Part shown: positions 14,312 through 21,257 of the stretch, in pieces | Layout of the letters: every line of letters begins with the position of its first letter | Position numbering within the stretch: position 1 is the stretch's first letter | Program-made: the position numbers and the translations under genes | Notes under the pieces: model-generated | Seen by the model: the letters and a program-made list of their open reading frames with translations, nothing else | Told to the model about the DNA's origin: nothing | Database searches by the model: none | Assembly: GCA_964472545.1 (NCBI GenBank) | Contig: CAYYNP010000122.1 | Location: 1 to 26,541 of the forward strand | Source: CAYYNP01 sp964472545 | GTDB lineage: Bacteria; Planctomycetota; Planctomycetia; Pirellulales; Thermoguttaceae | DNA length: 26,541 bases | Direction of reading: 5' to 3'

Positions 14312-15508
14312 TCACTCTGCCGGATGCTCGTTGGCGTCGAAGGCAAGCGGGTGGTCGCTGGCGGGGTTGGCGACGCGGATCGTGGTCTTGCCGGTCAGCA
14401 GATCCTCCAATAGCCGGCCGACGAAATCGGCCCGCCACCCGCGCACCAATTGGGGCGGCTTGCCGGGCCGGTCGTCGTCGGATGCCGTGCGGTAGGCGAT
14501 CCACTCGCGGATGTCGCTGGGCGTGCCGACCATGTTCGGCGCAAGTTGGGCCTCGCGGCAGACGCTGCCCAAGGCCGAGTAGAGGAACTGTCCCAGCACC
14601 GAGAGTTTCGGGTTGGTCTTGCGCGGGGTGACCGTGGGGCACTTTTCCTCCGGCAGGTTTAGCCCGCGCTCGATGCAGGCGGCGATGCGGTGCAACTGAC
14701 GCCGCAGGTCGCCCCGTTCGAGACCTCGCACGGTGGAAATCCGCTTGACCTCGGTGCAGCGGCGCCGGGCCAGTTCGACGATCAGGTCGTCGCGCAAGAC
14801 GCGTTTGGCGGGGCAGTCGCGTCGCTGGGCCTCCGCCTCGCGCCAGCGCCAAAGTTCGCGCACGATCGCCAGGTTGCGGCGATTCAGGCCCGAGTTGCCG
14901 GAAACCCGCCGCCAGCGCTCGCGCGTGCCGGCGTCTTGGACCTCGGCCTGCCAGGCGGCCATCTCGTCCTCGAACCAGGCCAGCCGGCCGAGTTGCTCGA
15001 GCTTTGCGTGCAGGCCGTCGCGCAGAGCGTGCAGGTAGCGGACGTCGTCCAGGGCGTACTCGATCTGGCGTTTCGAGAGCGGGCGGCGGCGCCAGTCGGT
15101 ACGGGTCTCGTGTTTGCCGGGCCGGTGGCCGAGTATTCTGCGGATCAGCGAGCCGTAGGCGGCCGGGTATTCGGCGCCCGCGAGGCCTCCGGCGATCTGC
15201 ACGTCGAACAGCCCCGCCGGCGGGCGGCCGGTGGCTGCCAGACAGAACTCGACCTCGCTGCGGCCGGCGTGCAGGATCGTTCCGTGCCCCTCGGCGGCAA
15301 CCGCTTCCCAGAAGGGTGTAACGTCCTCGATCGCCATCGCGTCGATCAGCGTCATTTCTTCGCCGGCGGCCACTTGGATCAGGCAGAGCACGGGCCGGTA
15401 GGTGTGTTCGGAAACGAACTCGGTGTCCAGGGCGATCGAGTCGGCGTCGCCCAGTTCGAGGCAGTACTCCTCCAGGCGGCGGTCGGTGGTGATGGTCTCG
15501 TGTTGCAC
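14312..15508 (-). CDS. rnd: Ribonuclease D (DEDD 3'-5' exoribonuclease with HRDC domain)
   Basis: This 398-residue protein is close to the length of classical RNase D, which trims 3' ends of tRNA and other stable RNAs. The exonuclease domain shows motif I LDTEF (Asp28, Glu30) and motif III YALDDVRYL (Tyr151, Asp155). Motif II reads HAGRSEVEF, with Glu85 where the E. coli enzyme has the metal-binding aspartate. An HRDC-like helical region follows at about 205-290 (LNRRNLAIVRELWRWREAEA...LRDDLIVELARR), and a further C-terminal helical part has SVLGQFLYSALGSVCREAQLAPN. It starts at GTG 15508, one base after the TAA of the antiporter gene, so it is co-transcribed and probably re-initiated. The Glu for Asp change is conservative and may be lineage-typical. 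Confidence 0.92.
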   Translation of the reverse strand: MQHETITTDRRLEEYCLELGDADSIALDTEFVSEHTYRPVLCLIQVAAGEEMTLIDAMAIEDVTPFWEAVAAEGHGTILHAGRSEVEFCLAATGRPPAGLFDVQIAGGLAGAEYPAAYGSLIRRILGHRPGKHETRTDWRRRPLSKRQIEYALDDVRYLHALRDGLHAKLEQLGRLAWFEDEMAAWQAEVQDAGTRERWRRVSGNSGLNRRNLAIVRELWRWREAEAQRRDCPAKRVLRDDLIVELARRRCTEVKRISTVRGLERGDLRRQLHRIAACIERGLNLPEEKCPTVTPRKTNPKLSVLGQFLYSALGSVCREAQLAPNMVGTPSDIREWIAYRTASDDDRPGKPPQLVRGWRADFVGRLLEDLLTGKTTIRVANPASDHPLAFDANEHPAE

Positions 15509-15509
15509 G

Positions 15510-17189
15510 TTAGCCGCTGATTGCAGGGAGGATGATCCACATGAAGCAGGTCGTCAGCACGAACAGCGGCAACAGGATCATGCAGCTATAGGCCATGTAG
15601 CCGAAGAAGCTGGGCATCCGCACGCCGGATTTCTCGGCGATCGCCTTGACCATGAAATTCGGCCCGTTGCCGATGTAGGTCATCGCCCCCATGAAGACGG
15701 CGCCCAGGCTGATGCCGACCAGCAGGTTTTCGGCCACGCCGGTGCCCGGCGGCACGAGGTTGTCGCCCCCGAGGGTCCGAGCCGTCTCGAAGAAGACGAC
15801 GTACGTCGGTGCGTTGTCCAACACGGCCGAGAGCGATCCGGTGAGCCAGTAGAACTGCATCGGCGAGGTGAGCCCCAACTCGGGCCCTTTCACGCCAAGG
15901 ATCTGCAGCGCCGGCTGCATACAGATGAAGATGCCGAAGAACAGCGCGGCCACTTCGACGATCGCGTGGTAGTTGAAGTTGTTGGCCCGGCGTACGGCCT
16001 GGCTGCCCAACAGCAGCGACGCGCCGACCAGCGCGAACTGCACGATTTCGCGGAGGTAGAGCCAGGGATGCCAATCGCCCAGTGGCTTGCTGGGGTCCAA
16101 CAAGGCCACCGAGAAGACCACGCCGATCAGCAGCGGCACGTTGGGCCACACGCCGGAGAGCTTTAGCCCACGGACCAGGACCTCGTCGCGGGCGATGTCG
16201 ATCCTCTCTTCGCGAGGGTAATACCAGTAGCGGTCCCAGACGTAGTAGACCACGATTAGCGCGACGTTGACGAACAGCCAGGCCGGCCAAAGGGCGAAGG
16301 TCCACGTGAACGGCACGCCGCGGAGGTAGCCCAAGAACAGGGGCGGATCACCGATGGGCAACAGGCATCCGCCGCAGTTGCAGACCACGAAGATGAAGAA
16401 GATCACCGTGTGTTTGACGTGCCGCCGCTCGCGGTTGGTTTCCAGCAAAGGCCGAATCAGCAGCATCGCCGCACCGGTGGTGCCGATGAAGCTGGCCAAC
16501 AGGCCGCCGGCGGCGATAAACGCCGCGTTGGTTGTCGGGTGGGCCCGCAAGTCGCCCTCGAGCCGAATCCCGCCGCTGATCGTGTAGAGGCTGAACAGCA
16601 GCATGATGAACGGGATGTATTCGTTGAGGATCGCGTTGGCCAGCACGGTCCAGGCCATCGTCAGCCCGCCGTCGGCAGGGCTGACCTTGCTATGCACGGG
16701 CCAGTGGGCGTCGATCGCCCCGCCGTGAAGGAAGGCGTAGTACAGCAGGGTCAAGATGCCCAGGGTGGCTGCTACGTAGAACCGGTGTAGGTTGCTCTCC
16801 GACCAGTGTTCCGTGGCGGGGATCAGCGGCAACAGGGCAATCGAACCCAATAGCAGCACGAACGGGATCACCATCCAATAGGCCGGGTAGGGTTGCCCGT
16901 CGGCGGCGTCGTCGTGCGCAGCGTGCGGGTCGTCGTGTGGCTTCTCGGCGTCGTGCGTCTTCTCGGAGCCGTGGGTCTTCTCGGTGGGATGGGCGCCCGG
17001 TTCTGACGGCTCAGGGGATTCATGGGGATCTGCCGCATGGGCATCGTGGGCATGGGCAGCGTCGGCGACCATCTGGGCGCCTTTCTGGGGGGCATTCAGC
17101 GCGACCGCCGAGAGGCAGTAGCCGGCCAACACAAGCGCAATCGCCAGTAGCAGTGGTTTGTCGGAGCCGTGAGAAGCGTGTTCGCCCAT
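15510..17189 (-). CDS. NhaD/CitMHS-type sodium:proton antiporter-like protein with His-rich extracytoplasmic segment
   Basis: This 559-residue membrane protein starts with one hydrophobic segment at 12-31. A strongly charged linker at about 43-98 carries ten histidines between residues 46 and 92 in repeats such as EKTHGSEKTHDAEKPHDD. About ten more helices follow from residue 103. The conserved block NCGGCLLPIGDPPLFLGYLRG and the final MTYIGNGPNFMVKAIAE are typical of the ArsB/NhaD/CitMHS ion-transporter superfamily (probably the CitMHS_2-type group). It probably exchanges Na+ and H+ or carries an organic acid; the ion cannot be decided. The ATG at 17189 is the start, because upstream in-frame codons translate intergenic DNA. 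The SD is only moderate (GGAAAGG about 12 bases upstream). RNase D follows at 1 bp. Confidence 0.85.
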   Translation of the reverse strand: MGEHASHGSDKPLLLAIALVLAGYCLSAVALNAPQKGAQMVADAAHAHDAHAADPHESPEPSEPGAHPTEKTHGSEKTHDAEKPHDDPHAAHDDAADGQPYPAYWMVIPFVLLLGSIALLPLIPATEHWSESNLHRFYVAATLGILTLLYYAFLHGGAIDAHWPVHSKVSPADGGLTMAWTVLANAILNEYIPFIMLLFSLYTISGGIRLEGDLRAHPTTNAAFIAAGGLLASFIGTTGAAMLLIRPLLETNRERRHVKHTVIFFIFVVCNCGGCLLPIGDPPLFLGYLRGVPFTWTFALWPAWLFVNVALIVVYYVWDRYWYYPREERIDIARDEVLVRGLKLSGVWPNVPLLIGVVFSVALLDPSKPLGDWHPWLYLREIVQFALVGASLLLGSQAVRRANNFNYHAIVEVAALFFGIFICMQPALQILGVKGPELGLTSPMQFYWLTGSLSAVLDNAPTYVVFFETARTLGGDNLVPPGTGVAENLLVGISLGAVFMGAMTYIGNGPNFMVKAIAEKSGVRMPSFFGYMAYSCMILLPLFVLTTCFMWIILPAISG

Positions 17190-17210
17190 TCCGCGTCTGT
17201 CGCCTTTCCA

Positions 17211-17242
17211 GCACGAATACCGAGGGGCACAAATACCGAGGG
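17211..17242 (+). repeat. Two 16-bp direct repeats, GCAC(G/A)AATACCGAGGG
   Basis: Two adjacent units (17211-17226 and 17227-17242) differ at one base. They lie in the presumed antiporter leader, 22 bp upstream of its start codon. They could be a short tandem duplication or paired regulator sites; nothing else distinguishes these. Confidence 0.65.
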
Positions 17243-17668
17243 GCGGTTTGATCCGCTGGGGCCGGTTCACGTTGCCGGGCTGTCTTGGGCGTGACTCTCG
17301 CGGGCCCCGGCAACCAGAGTAATCCCGTAATGTGACGTGTCCGGCACGGGAAATCAAGTCCCGCACGAGAACGCCGCCGCAGATGCGGCACCGCAAGGTC
17401 GGTCGGTGGTCGTGCGAAGCCGGTAGGAAATCATAGGTTATCGCGGCCGATCCCCGATTCGATCTTGGCAAGTGTGTCGGCGGTACCATGGCGCCAGAGC
17501 GTCACGACCGCACATTGCCGCAATTCCGCAATCTGCGTACTCGCTCTTGCCGACCTCGCTTTCGCGTCTCCCCCCGTAGGCGGCGTTTGCGGCGGCGGCC
17601 CAAGCAGACAAACGCGTGGCGGGCGATCGTGTTTGGACGGTACGCTTTGCCGTTCAGGTGAGAAGCGC

Positions 17669-17696
17669 TTGACATTTTCGCAAGAAACTGGATACT
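17669..17696 (+). promoter_or_regulatory. Sigma-70-type promoter for the 71-residue protein
   Basis: TTGACA (17669-17674) is followed after 16 bases by GATACT (17691-17696), a 4/6 match to TATAAT. Transcription would start near 17703, giving a leader of about 43 bases before the GTG at 17746. Confidence 0.65.
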
Positions 17697-17730
17697 CAAG
17701 TGTCGTTCACGTGACACCCGTGTCTGTGAA

Positions 17731-17738
17731 GGGAGGAG
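17731..17738 (+). promoter_or_regulatory. Strong Shine-Dalgarno for the 71-residue protein
   Basis: GGGAGGAG ends seven bases before the GTG start at 17746. It is the strongest ribosome binding site in the window and the main proof that this short frame is a gene. Confidence 0.85.
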
Positions 17739-17745
17739 CTTCGTC

Positions 17746-17961
17746 GTGCCGAGATCCGTGTTGGAAGCCATTAGAATGGGGCTGTGGGACTTTGAGCCTC
17801 CGCAAGTCGACTGCGGAGATTTCGACGCCGCCGACGCGATGCCGGGCACCAAGGAGAAGCTTAGCGTGATGGCCGAGCGCGTGCGGTGCGGTTTGCCGCT
17901 ATGGCACGATCGCGATCGGGACGACGTGGACGATCCGCCGCCAGTCCACCGGCCGCGCTGA
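17746..17961 (+). CDS. Small conserved-looking hypothetical protein (71 aa)
   Basis: This acidic soluble protein, with no signal peptide or membrane segment, begins MPRSVLEAIRMGLWDFEPP and continues with a DAMPGTKEKLSVMAERVRCG block and GLPLWHDRDRDDVDDPPP. I associate this pattern with a small protein common in planctomycete genomes, but I have no function for it and ran no search. Reality as a gene is supported by a consensus-like promoter, a strong SD at correct spacing, and a protein-like sequence (amphipathic helix KLSVMAERVRCGL). It starts with GTG. The TGA stop (17959-17961) lies in the first unit of the 16-bp minisatellite, so the last four residues or so (HRPR) may be repeat-derived. 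Confidence 0.8.
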   Translation: MPRSVLEAIRMGLWDFEPPQVDCGDFDAADAMPGTKEKLSVMAERVRCGLPLWHDRDRDDVDDPPPVHRPR

Positions 17962-18125
17962 CCACCGGCCGCGCTGACCACCGGCCGCGCTGACCACCGG
18001 CCGCGCTGACCACCGGNNNNNNNNNNNNNNNNNNNNNNNNNNNNNNNNNNNNNNNNNNNNNNNNNNNNNNNNNNNNNNNNNNNNNNNNNNNNNNNNNNNN
18101 NNNNNNNNNNNNNNNNCCGCGCTGA
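17951..18125 (+). repeat. 16-bp minisatellite interrupted by the assembly gap
   Basis: GGCCGCGCTGACCACC is repeated perfectly at 17951-17966, 17967-17982, 17983-17998 and 17999-18014, then GG and 100 N. The sequence resumes with a partial unit, CCGCGCTGA, at 18117-18125. The array therefore spans the gap and its true copy number is unknown. Confidence 0.95.
18017..18116. other. Assembly gap (100 N)
   Basis: Exactly 100 N is the usual placeholder for a gap of unknown length. Both sides carry the same 16-bp repeat, so the gap is most simply a collapsed repeat, though other sequence could lie within it. Confidence 0.98.
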
Positions 18126-18193
18126 ATAGGCACACGTCTTGCGGCACGCTCCAACAGCCCGCCGGGCAACGTCCACGCCTTGCCGACGGGTCG

Positions 18194-18805
18194 CTACCCT
18201 AGTGCCGACCAGATCGTGGCCAGTTTCTGCCGCGACCAGCGCATCTTCACTTTGCGCAGGAAATGGTCGATTTTCTCGGCCTGCTGCGGGTCGGACTCTG
18301 CCTTCCAATCGCCCATTTGGCCGGAGAGTTCCGTCAACAACCCGCCCTGCGGGCCGCCCGATTCGTCGTCGGCCGGGCGCAGCAGATCGACGCCGCGCCA
18401 GACGCCGATAGTGTCGATGAAGCGATCGAGATAGTCGGTGCGCTGGGTGTCGGTCGTCAATTCGGCGTAGTGATCGGCCTTCTCCATGAACCACGGCTTC
18501 ATCAGCACCACGATGTTCTCCCACACCAGCACCTGCCGCGACCGATCGAGTTCTTCGGCCATGCCGTCCCAATCGACGCCGTCGCTGAATTCCTCCTCCA
18601 AACGCCGTGCCAAGACCCGTTGCAGGTCGACCGGCTCAGCACTCAGGTCGCGCGTGGCCAGCCATCGAATAAGCTGGTCGCGATCGGCCTCGGCCGGGTG
18701 GGGCAGTCGCCACAGAAAATAGTAGCCCGTCGCCGCGCCTGCGGTCACCAGCAACGTCGCCAGCAGAAGAAGGGCCAGCGTCAGCGTGCCGCGTTGGATT
18801 CGCAT
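18194..18805 (-). CDS. Single-pass membrane protein of unknown function
   Basis: This 203-residue protein starts MRIQRGTLTLALLLLATLLV, giving one N-terminal helix (residues ~7-31) with a basic flank. A soluble, mostly helical extracytoplasmic domain follows, rich in Asp, Arg, Trp and Leu (DRDQLIRWLATRDLSAEPVDLQRVLARRLEEEF...MKPWFMEKADHY...TDTQRTDYLDRFIDTIGVWRG). No known family is recognised and there are no cysteines or catalytic motifs. The ATG at 18805 has GGAAA about 7 bases upstream; an in-frame ATG at 18832 would add nine residues. The 3' end faces the minisatellite. It appears to be transcribed alone. Confidence 0.75.
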   Translation of the reverse strand: MRIQRGTLTLALLLLATLLVTAGAATGYYFLWRLPHPAEADRDQLIRWLATRDLSAEPVDLQRVLARRLEEEFSDGVDWDGMAEELDRSRQVLVWENIVVLMKPWFMEKADHYAELTTDTQRTDYLDRFIDTIGVWRGVDLLRPADDESGGPQGGLLTELSGQMGDWKAESDPQQAEKIDHFLRKVKMRWSRQKLATIWSALG

Positions 18806-19060
18806 GGTGTTTCCGTTTCGCAAGCGCCGCAAGTGGATTGGGGAAAAACGCGCAGCCCCTCTATTCTAACAAGCCGGCCACCCCGGTGCACGGGGGCCAA
18901 ACGACTTCGGCGCGGTGGGCGGCGTGTCCAAGCCGTTTTTCGCCCGTGGGCGGCGATTCTTGGACGATTCTCCGCCGTCGAGGTTCCTTCCGTATGGGGA
19001 TTTGCGGCAGGTAGACACGGCCGAAGGAGTCATTGACGGCGCTCGACGCAGACGTCAGGC

Positions 19061-19066
19061 TATAAT
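19061..19066 (+). promoter_or_regulatory. Perfect -10 hexamer TATAAT, likely promoter of the TolC-like gene
   Basis: TATAAT stands 38 bases before the ATG at 19105. The nearest -35-like TTGACG (19033-19038) is 22 bases away, too far for a standard promoter, so the -35 is unresolved. The rest of 18806-19060 shows no gene. Confidence 0.45.
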
Positions 19067-19104
19067 CGGATCCGCAGTCATGTTTCTCGCCGGGAGACCG
19101 TCTG

Positions 19105-21096
19105 ATGCAATGGACCGCCGTAGCCTTGAGCGTCGTGTTGTGTGGCCAGGCCGCCGACAATGTTGAGTGGCGTCATTCGGACGAAGAACCAACGGCCGCC
19201 GTCGCGCCTCCGGTGGTTGGCGGAGCGCCGGCCGTGGTCGCCGCCCCCCCCACAGAACTACAGCCGCCTCCAAACGTCCCGCCGGCGATTCTGGCGCCGC
19301 CTCCGCTGTCGACGTTACCGCCAGGGCTGCCTGACGCTGCCGAACCCCCTCCCGCTTCGGAGCCGCCGCCCGCGTCGGAGTTGCCTCCGGCGTCGGAACC
19401 TCCTCCCGCATTGGCTCCAGAAGCAGACGGCATATCACACCCCACGCCGCCGGTCCTGGTTGCCGAGGTGCTGACACCCACGGCCGACGCCCGGTTGATC
19501 GGGCGGGCCGTAACCTTGAGGGACGTGTTGGCGTCGGTCGCCGGGCGGCAGCAACAGCTCAACGCGGCCCGGGCCTATTGGCAACTCGTCGAGGCAGTGG
19601 GTGAGTATCACTACGCTGAAGCGCACCATCGGCAGCTTCAAGCGGTGGCCGCGTCGCCGCTAGGCGCGACTCGATTGACGGCTGCGCTGGCTTCCGCGGC
19701 GGCTTTGGTGCAAGAGGCCAAGATGGCCGCGATCGCCGCCCAACACGAGTTGGCGGCGGCCGCCCTGCTCGACATCGATACGCCTGCCCCGTTGCCGGCC
19801 GACCGGCCGCACGCAGGGCCCTATCGAACCAACTACGATTCGCTCTTCGCCGCGAAGACGGCTCCCGCACACGTCACGCGGATCGACCGCACGCTGCCGA
19901 TCCGTTGGCAGACGATTGAGGTCCGAGCTCGGGCGGTTGCCGCGACCGACGCTGCGGCGCGTGAGGCGACGGACGCCCATGCCGCGGGACGATCCGACGT
20001 GGCCGCGCTGCTGACGGCCGCCGAGGATGCCCTGACGCAGCGCCGCGCGTTTATCCGGTCGGTATGCGACTACAACCAGCAGATCGCCCATTATGCCCTC
20101 AGCACGGCCGACCCGGCGGCCGACGCCGGCGCGTTGGTGGCGATGCTGATCGAACCGGCCGACAGTTCGGGGAACGCGCCGACGTCGGCCGATCCGGCGG
20201 TGCAGCCGGCGGGACATCAAGAGCCCGTGCTGCCGCCGAACACACCGGTCGCCGATCCACAAATGGGGACGTTGCCGCACGTCGCGAACCGGCCGATCGA
20301 CGAGCCGACGGAGGTTTCGGTCGCGCCGGCCTTGTATCCCGCATTGGTCGACGCCACGCCGGACGATCAGGCCAGGCAATTGACGTCCGTGCTGCATTGG
20401 GATTTCGCCTTGCCGGAGGAAACGGGCCAAAAGCTCTCGTTGGCCGAGTGTTTGGCCGGCCGAGTGCGGGGAGATCGGCGGGAGTTGGTCGACGCGTTTT
20501 GGATCGCCCGGCAGCGGGCCGCCGAGTATCAGGTACTGCGTCAACAGGCCGGTTGGCTGGAGGGGATCTCGTTGACCGTTGAAGGCGCCGGGCAGCCGTT
20601 GCCTTCCTCGTTGCGTTCGGCCGTCGGTGCCGCCCGTGCGGCGGCGGAAGAGGCCCGGCTGGCAATGCTCGATGCGCGATTCGAGGTGGCAACGCGCTTG
20701 GGCCGCGTGTCGGATGCGGCCTGGCCGATCCCCAGCACCGCGCCCCACGCCGGCCAATACGCATTGAAGCTCGACGCCCAGCCGCGGCAGCTCACCGCAT
20801 CGTGGCCCATGCGGCGTCTAGCGGAACTCGTGCCCGGCCTGGCCGAAACGCTCAAGCGGCGTGCCACGGCCGTGGTCGAGGCCGACGTTGCCCGGGCTGC
20901 CGCCACCACCGGCTGGGAATCGGGGCAGCGGCCGCTCGCCTTGGTGCTCGACGGCGTCGGCCGCCAGACCCAGCAGACGTTGGCCTACCTGCAAACGCTG
21001 ACCGACTACAATCGTGCCATCGCCGAATACGCCCTGACCGTCCTGCCGCCGGGCACACCCAACGAGCAGGTCGTCGGTGCGCTGGTCCTCCCATAA
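19105..21096 (+). CDS. Exported proline-rich protein with two tandem TolC-like helical halves
   Basis: This 663-residue protein has a short hydrophobic signal-like start (MQWTAVALSVVLCGQA). A Pro/Ala-rich linker spans about residues 30-110, with PPPASE hexapeptide repeats. Two long alpha-helical regions follow, rich in Ala, Gln, Arg and Glu. They are alignable: LRDVLASVAG (137) with LAECLAGRVRG (447), HAGPY (236) with HAGQY (~549), and YNQQIAHYAL (323) with YNRAIAEYAL (635). The DYNRAIAEYAL ending is the C-terminal motif of TolC-family outer-membrane factors, but the transmembrane beta-strand sequences are not evident, so this may be a periplasmic coiled-coil relative and not a channel. The start is supported by GGGAG eight bases upstream. 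The TAA stop overlaps family-A palindrome copy 3. The function is unknown. Confidence 0.8.
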   Translation: MQWTAVALSVVLCGQAADNVEWRHSDEEPTAAVAPPVVGGAPAVVAAPPTELQPPPNVPPAILAPPPLSTLPPGLPDAAEPPPASEPPPASELPPASEPPPALAPEADGISHPTPPVLVAEVLTPTADARLIGRAVTLRDVLASVAGRQQQLNAARAYWQLVEAVGEYHYAEAHHRQLQAVAASPLGATRLTAALASAAALVQEAKMAAIAAQHELAAAALLDIDTPAPLPADRPHAGPYRTNYDSLFAAKTAPAHVTRIDRTLPIRWQTIEVRARAVAATDAAAREATDAHAAGRSDVAALLTAAEDALTQRRAFIRSVCDYNQQIAHYALSTADPAADAGALVAMLIEPADSSGNAPTSADPAVQPAGHQEPVLPPNTPVADPQMGTLPHVANRPIDEPTEVSVAPALYPALVDATPDDQARQLTSVLHWDFALPEETGQKLSLAECLAGRVRGDRRELVDAFWIARQRAAEYQVLRQQAGWLEGISLTVEGAGQPLPSSLRSAVGAARAAAEEARLAMLDARFEVATRLGRVSDAAWPIPSTAPHAGQYALKLDAQPRQLTASWPMRRLAELVPGLAETLKRRATAVVEADVARAAATTGWESGQRPLALVLDGVGRQTQQTLAYLQTLTDYNRAIAEYALTVLPPGTPNEQVVGALVLP

Positions 21097-21255
21097 AGCC
21101 GCGACCGGTGGTCGCGCCGGGCAGTCGCGCCCGGCGGTCGCGCCCGGCAGTCGCGCCACGGTCGCGCCCCATAGTCGCGTTCTTGGCGGGCTGTAATGGG
21201 CGGCATGATGTGACGGATGATACGATTCGACGGGCGCGACCACCGGTCGCGGCTT
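21095..21255. repeat. Composite palindromic repeat: family-A copies 3 and 4 in inverted orientation around a 13-bp tandem array
   Basis: A forward copy (21095-21118) and an inverted copy (21232-21255) bracket degenerate 13-bp units of the pattern GTCGCGCCCGGC(G/A) at 21111-21123, 21124-21136, 21137-21149, 21150-21160 (short) and 21161-21173. The layout resembles a bacterial interspersed mosaic element. It overlaps the upstream stop codon and ends 2 bp before the dihydrouridine synthase ATG. Confidence 0.85.
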
Positions 21256-21257
21256 CT

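Larger units (their letters stand above)
17190..17745. other. 556-bp divergent intergenic region
   Basis: This lies between the antiporter start (minus) and the small plus-strand gene. It holds a 16-bp direct repeat at 17211-17242, the promoter at 17669-17696 and the SD at 17731-17738. The remainder has no plausible gene; the reading frames present are compositionally random. No antiporter promoter could be picked out with confidence. Confidence 0.6.

Noticed and set aside
17951..18125. CRISPR array
   Set aside because: The 16-bp units are directly adjacent without spacers, and no cas gene is nearby; this is a minisatellite.
17502..18572. 356-residue minus-strand frame running through the N gap
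   Set aside because: It depends on an unknown sequence of arbitrary length and on translated tandem repeats, and it overlaps two better-supported genes.
19033..19066. TTGACG...TATAAT as a complete sigma-70 promoter
   Set aside because: The 22-base spacer is outside the working range; only the -10 hexamer is kept, with low confidence.
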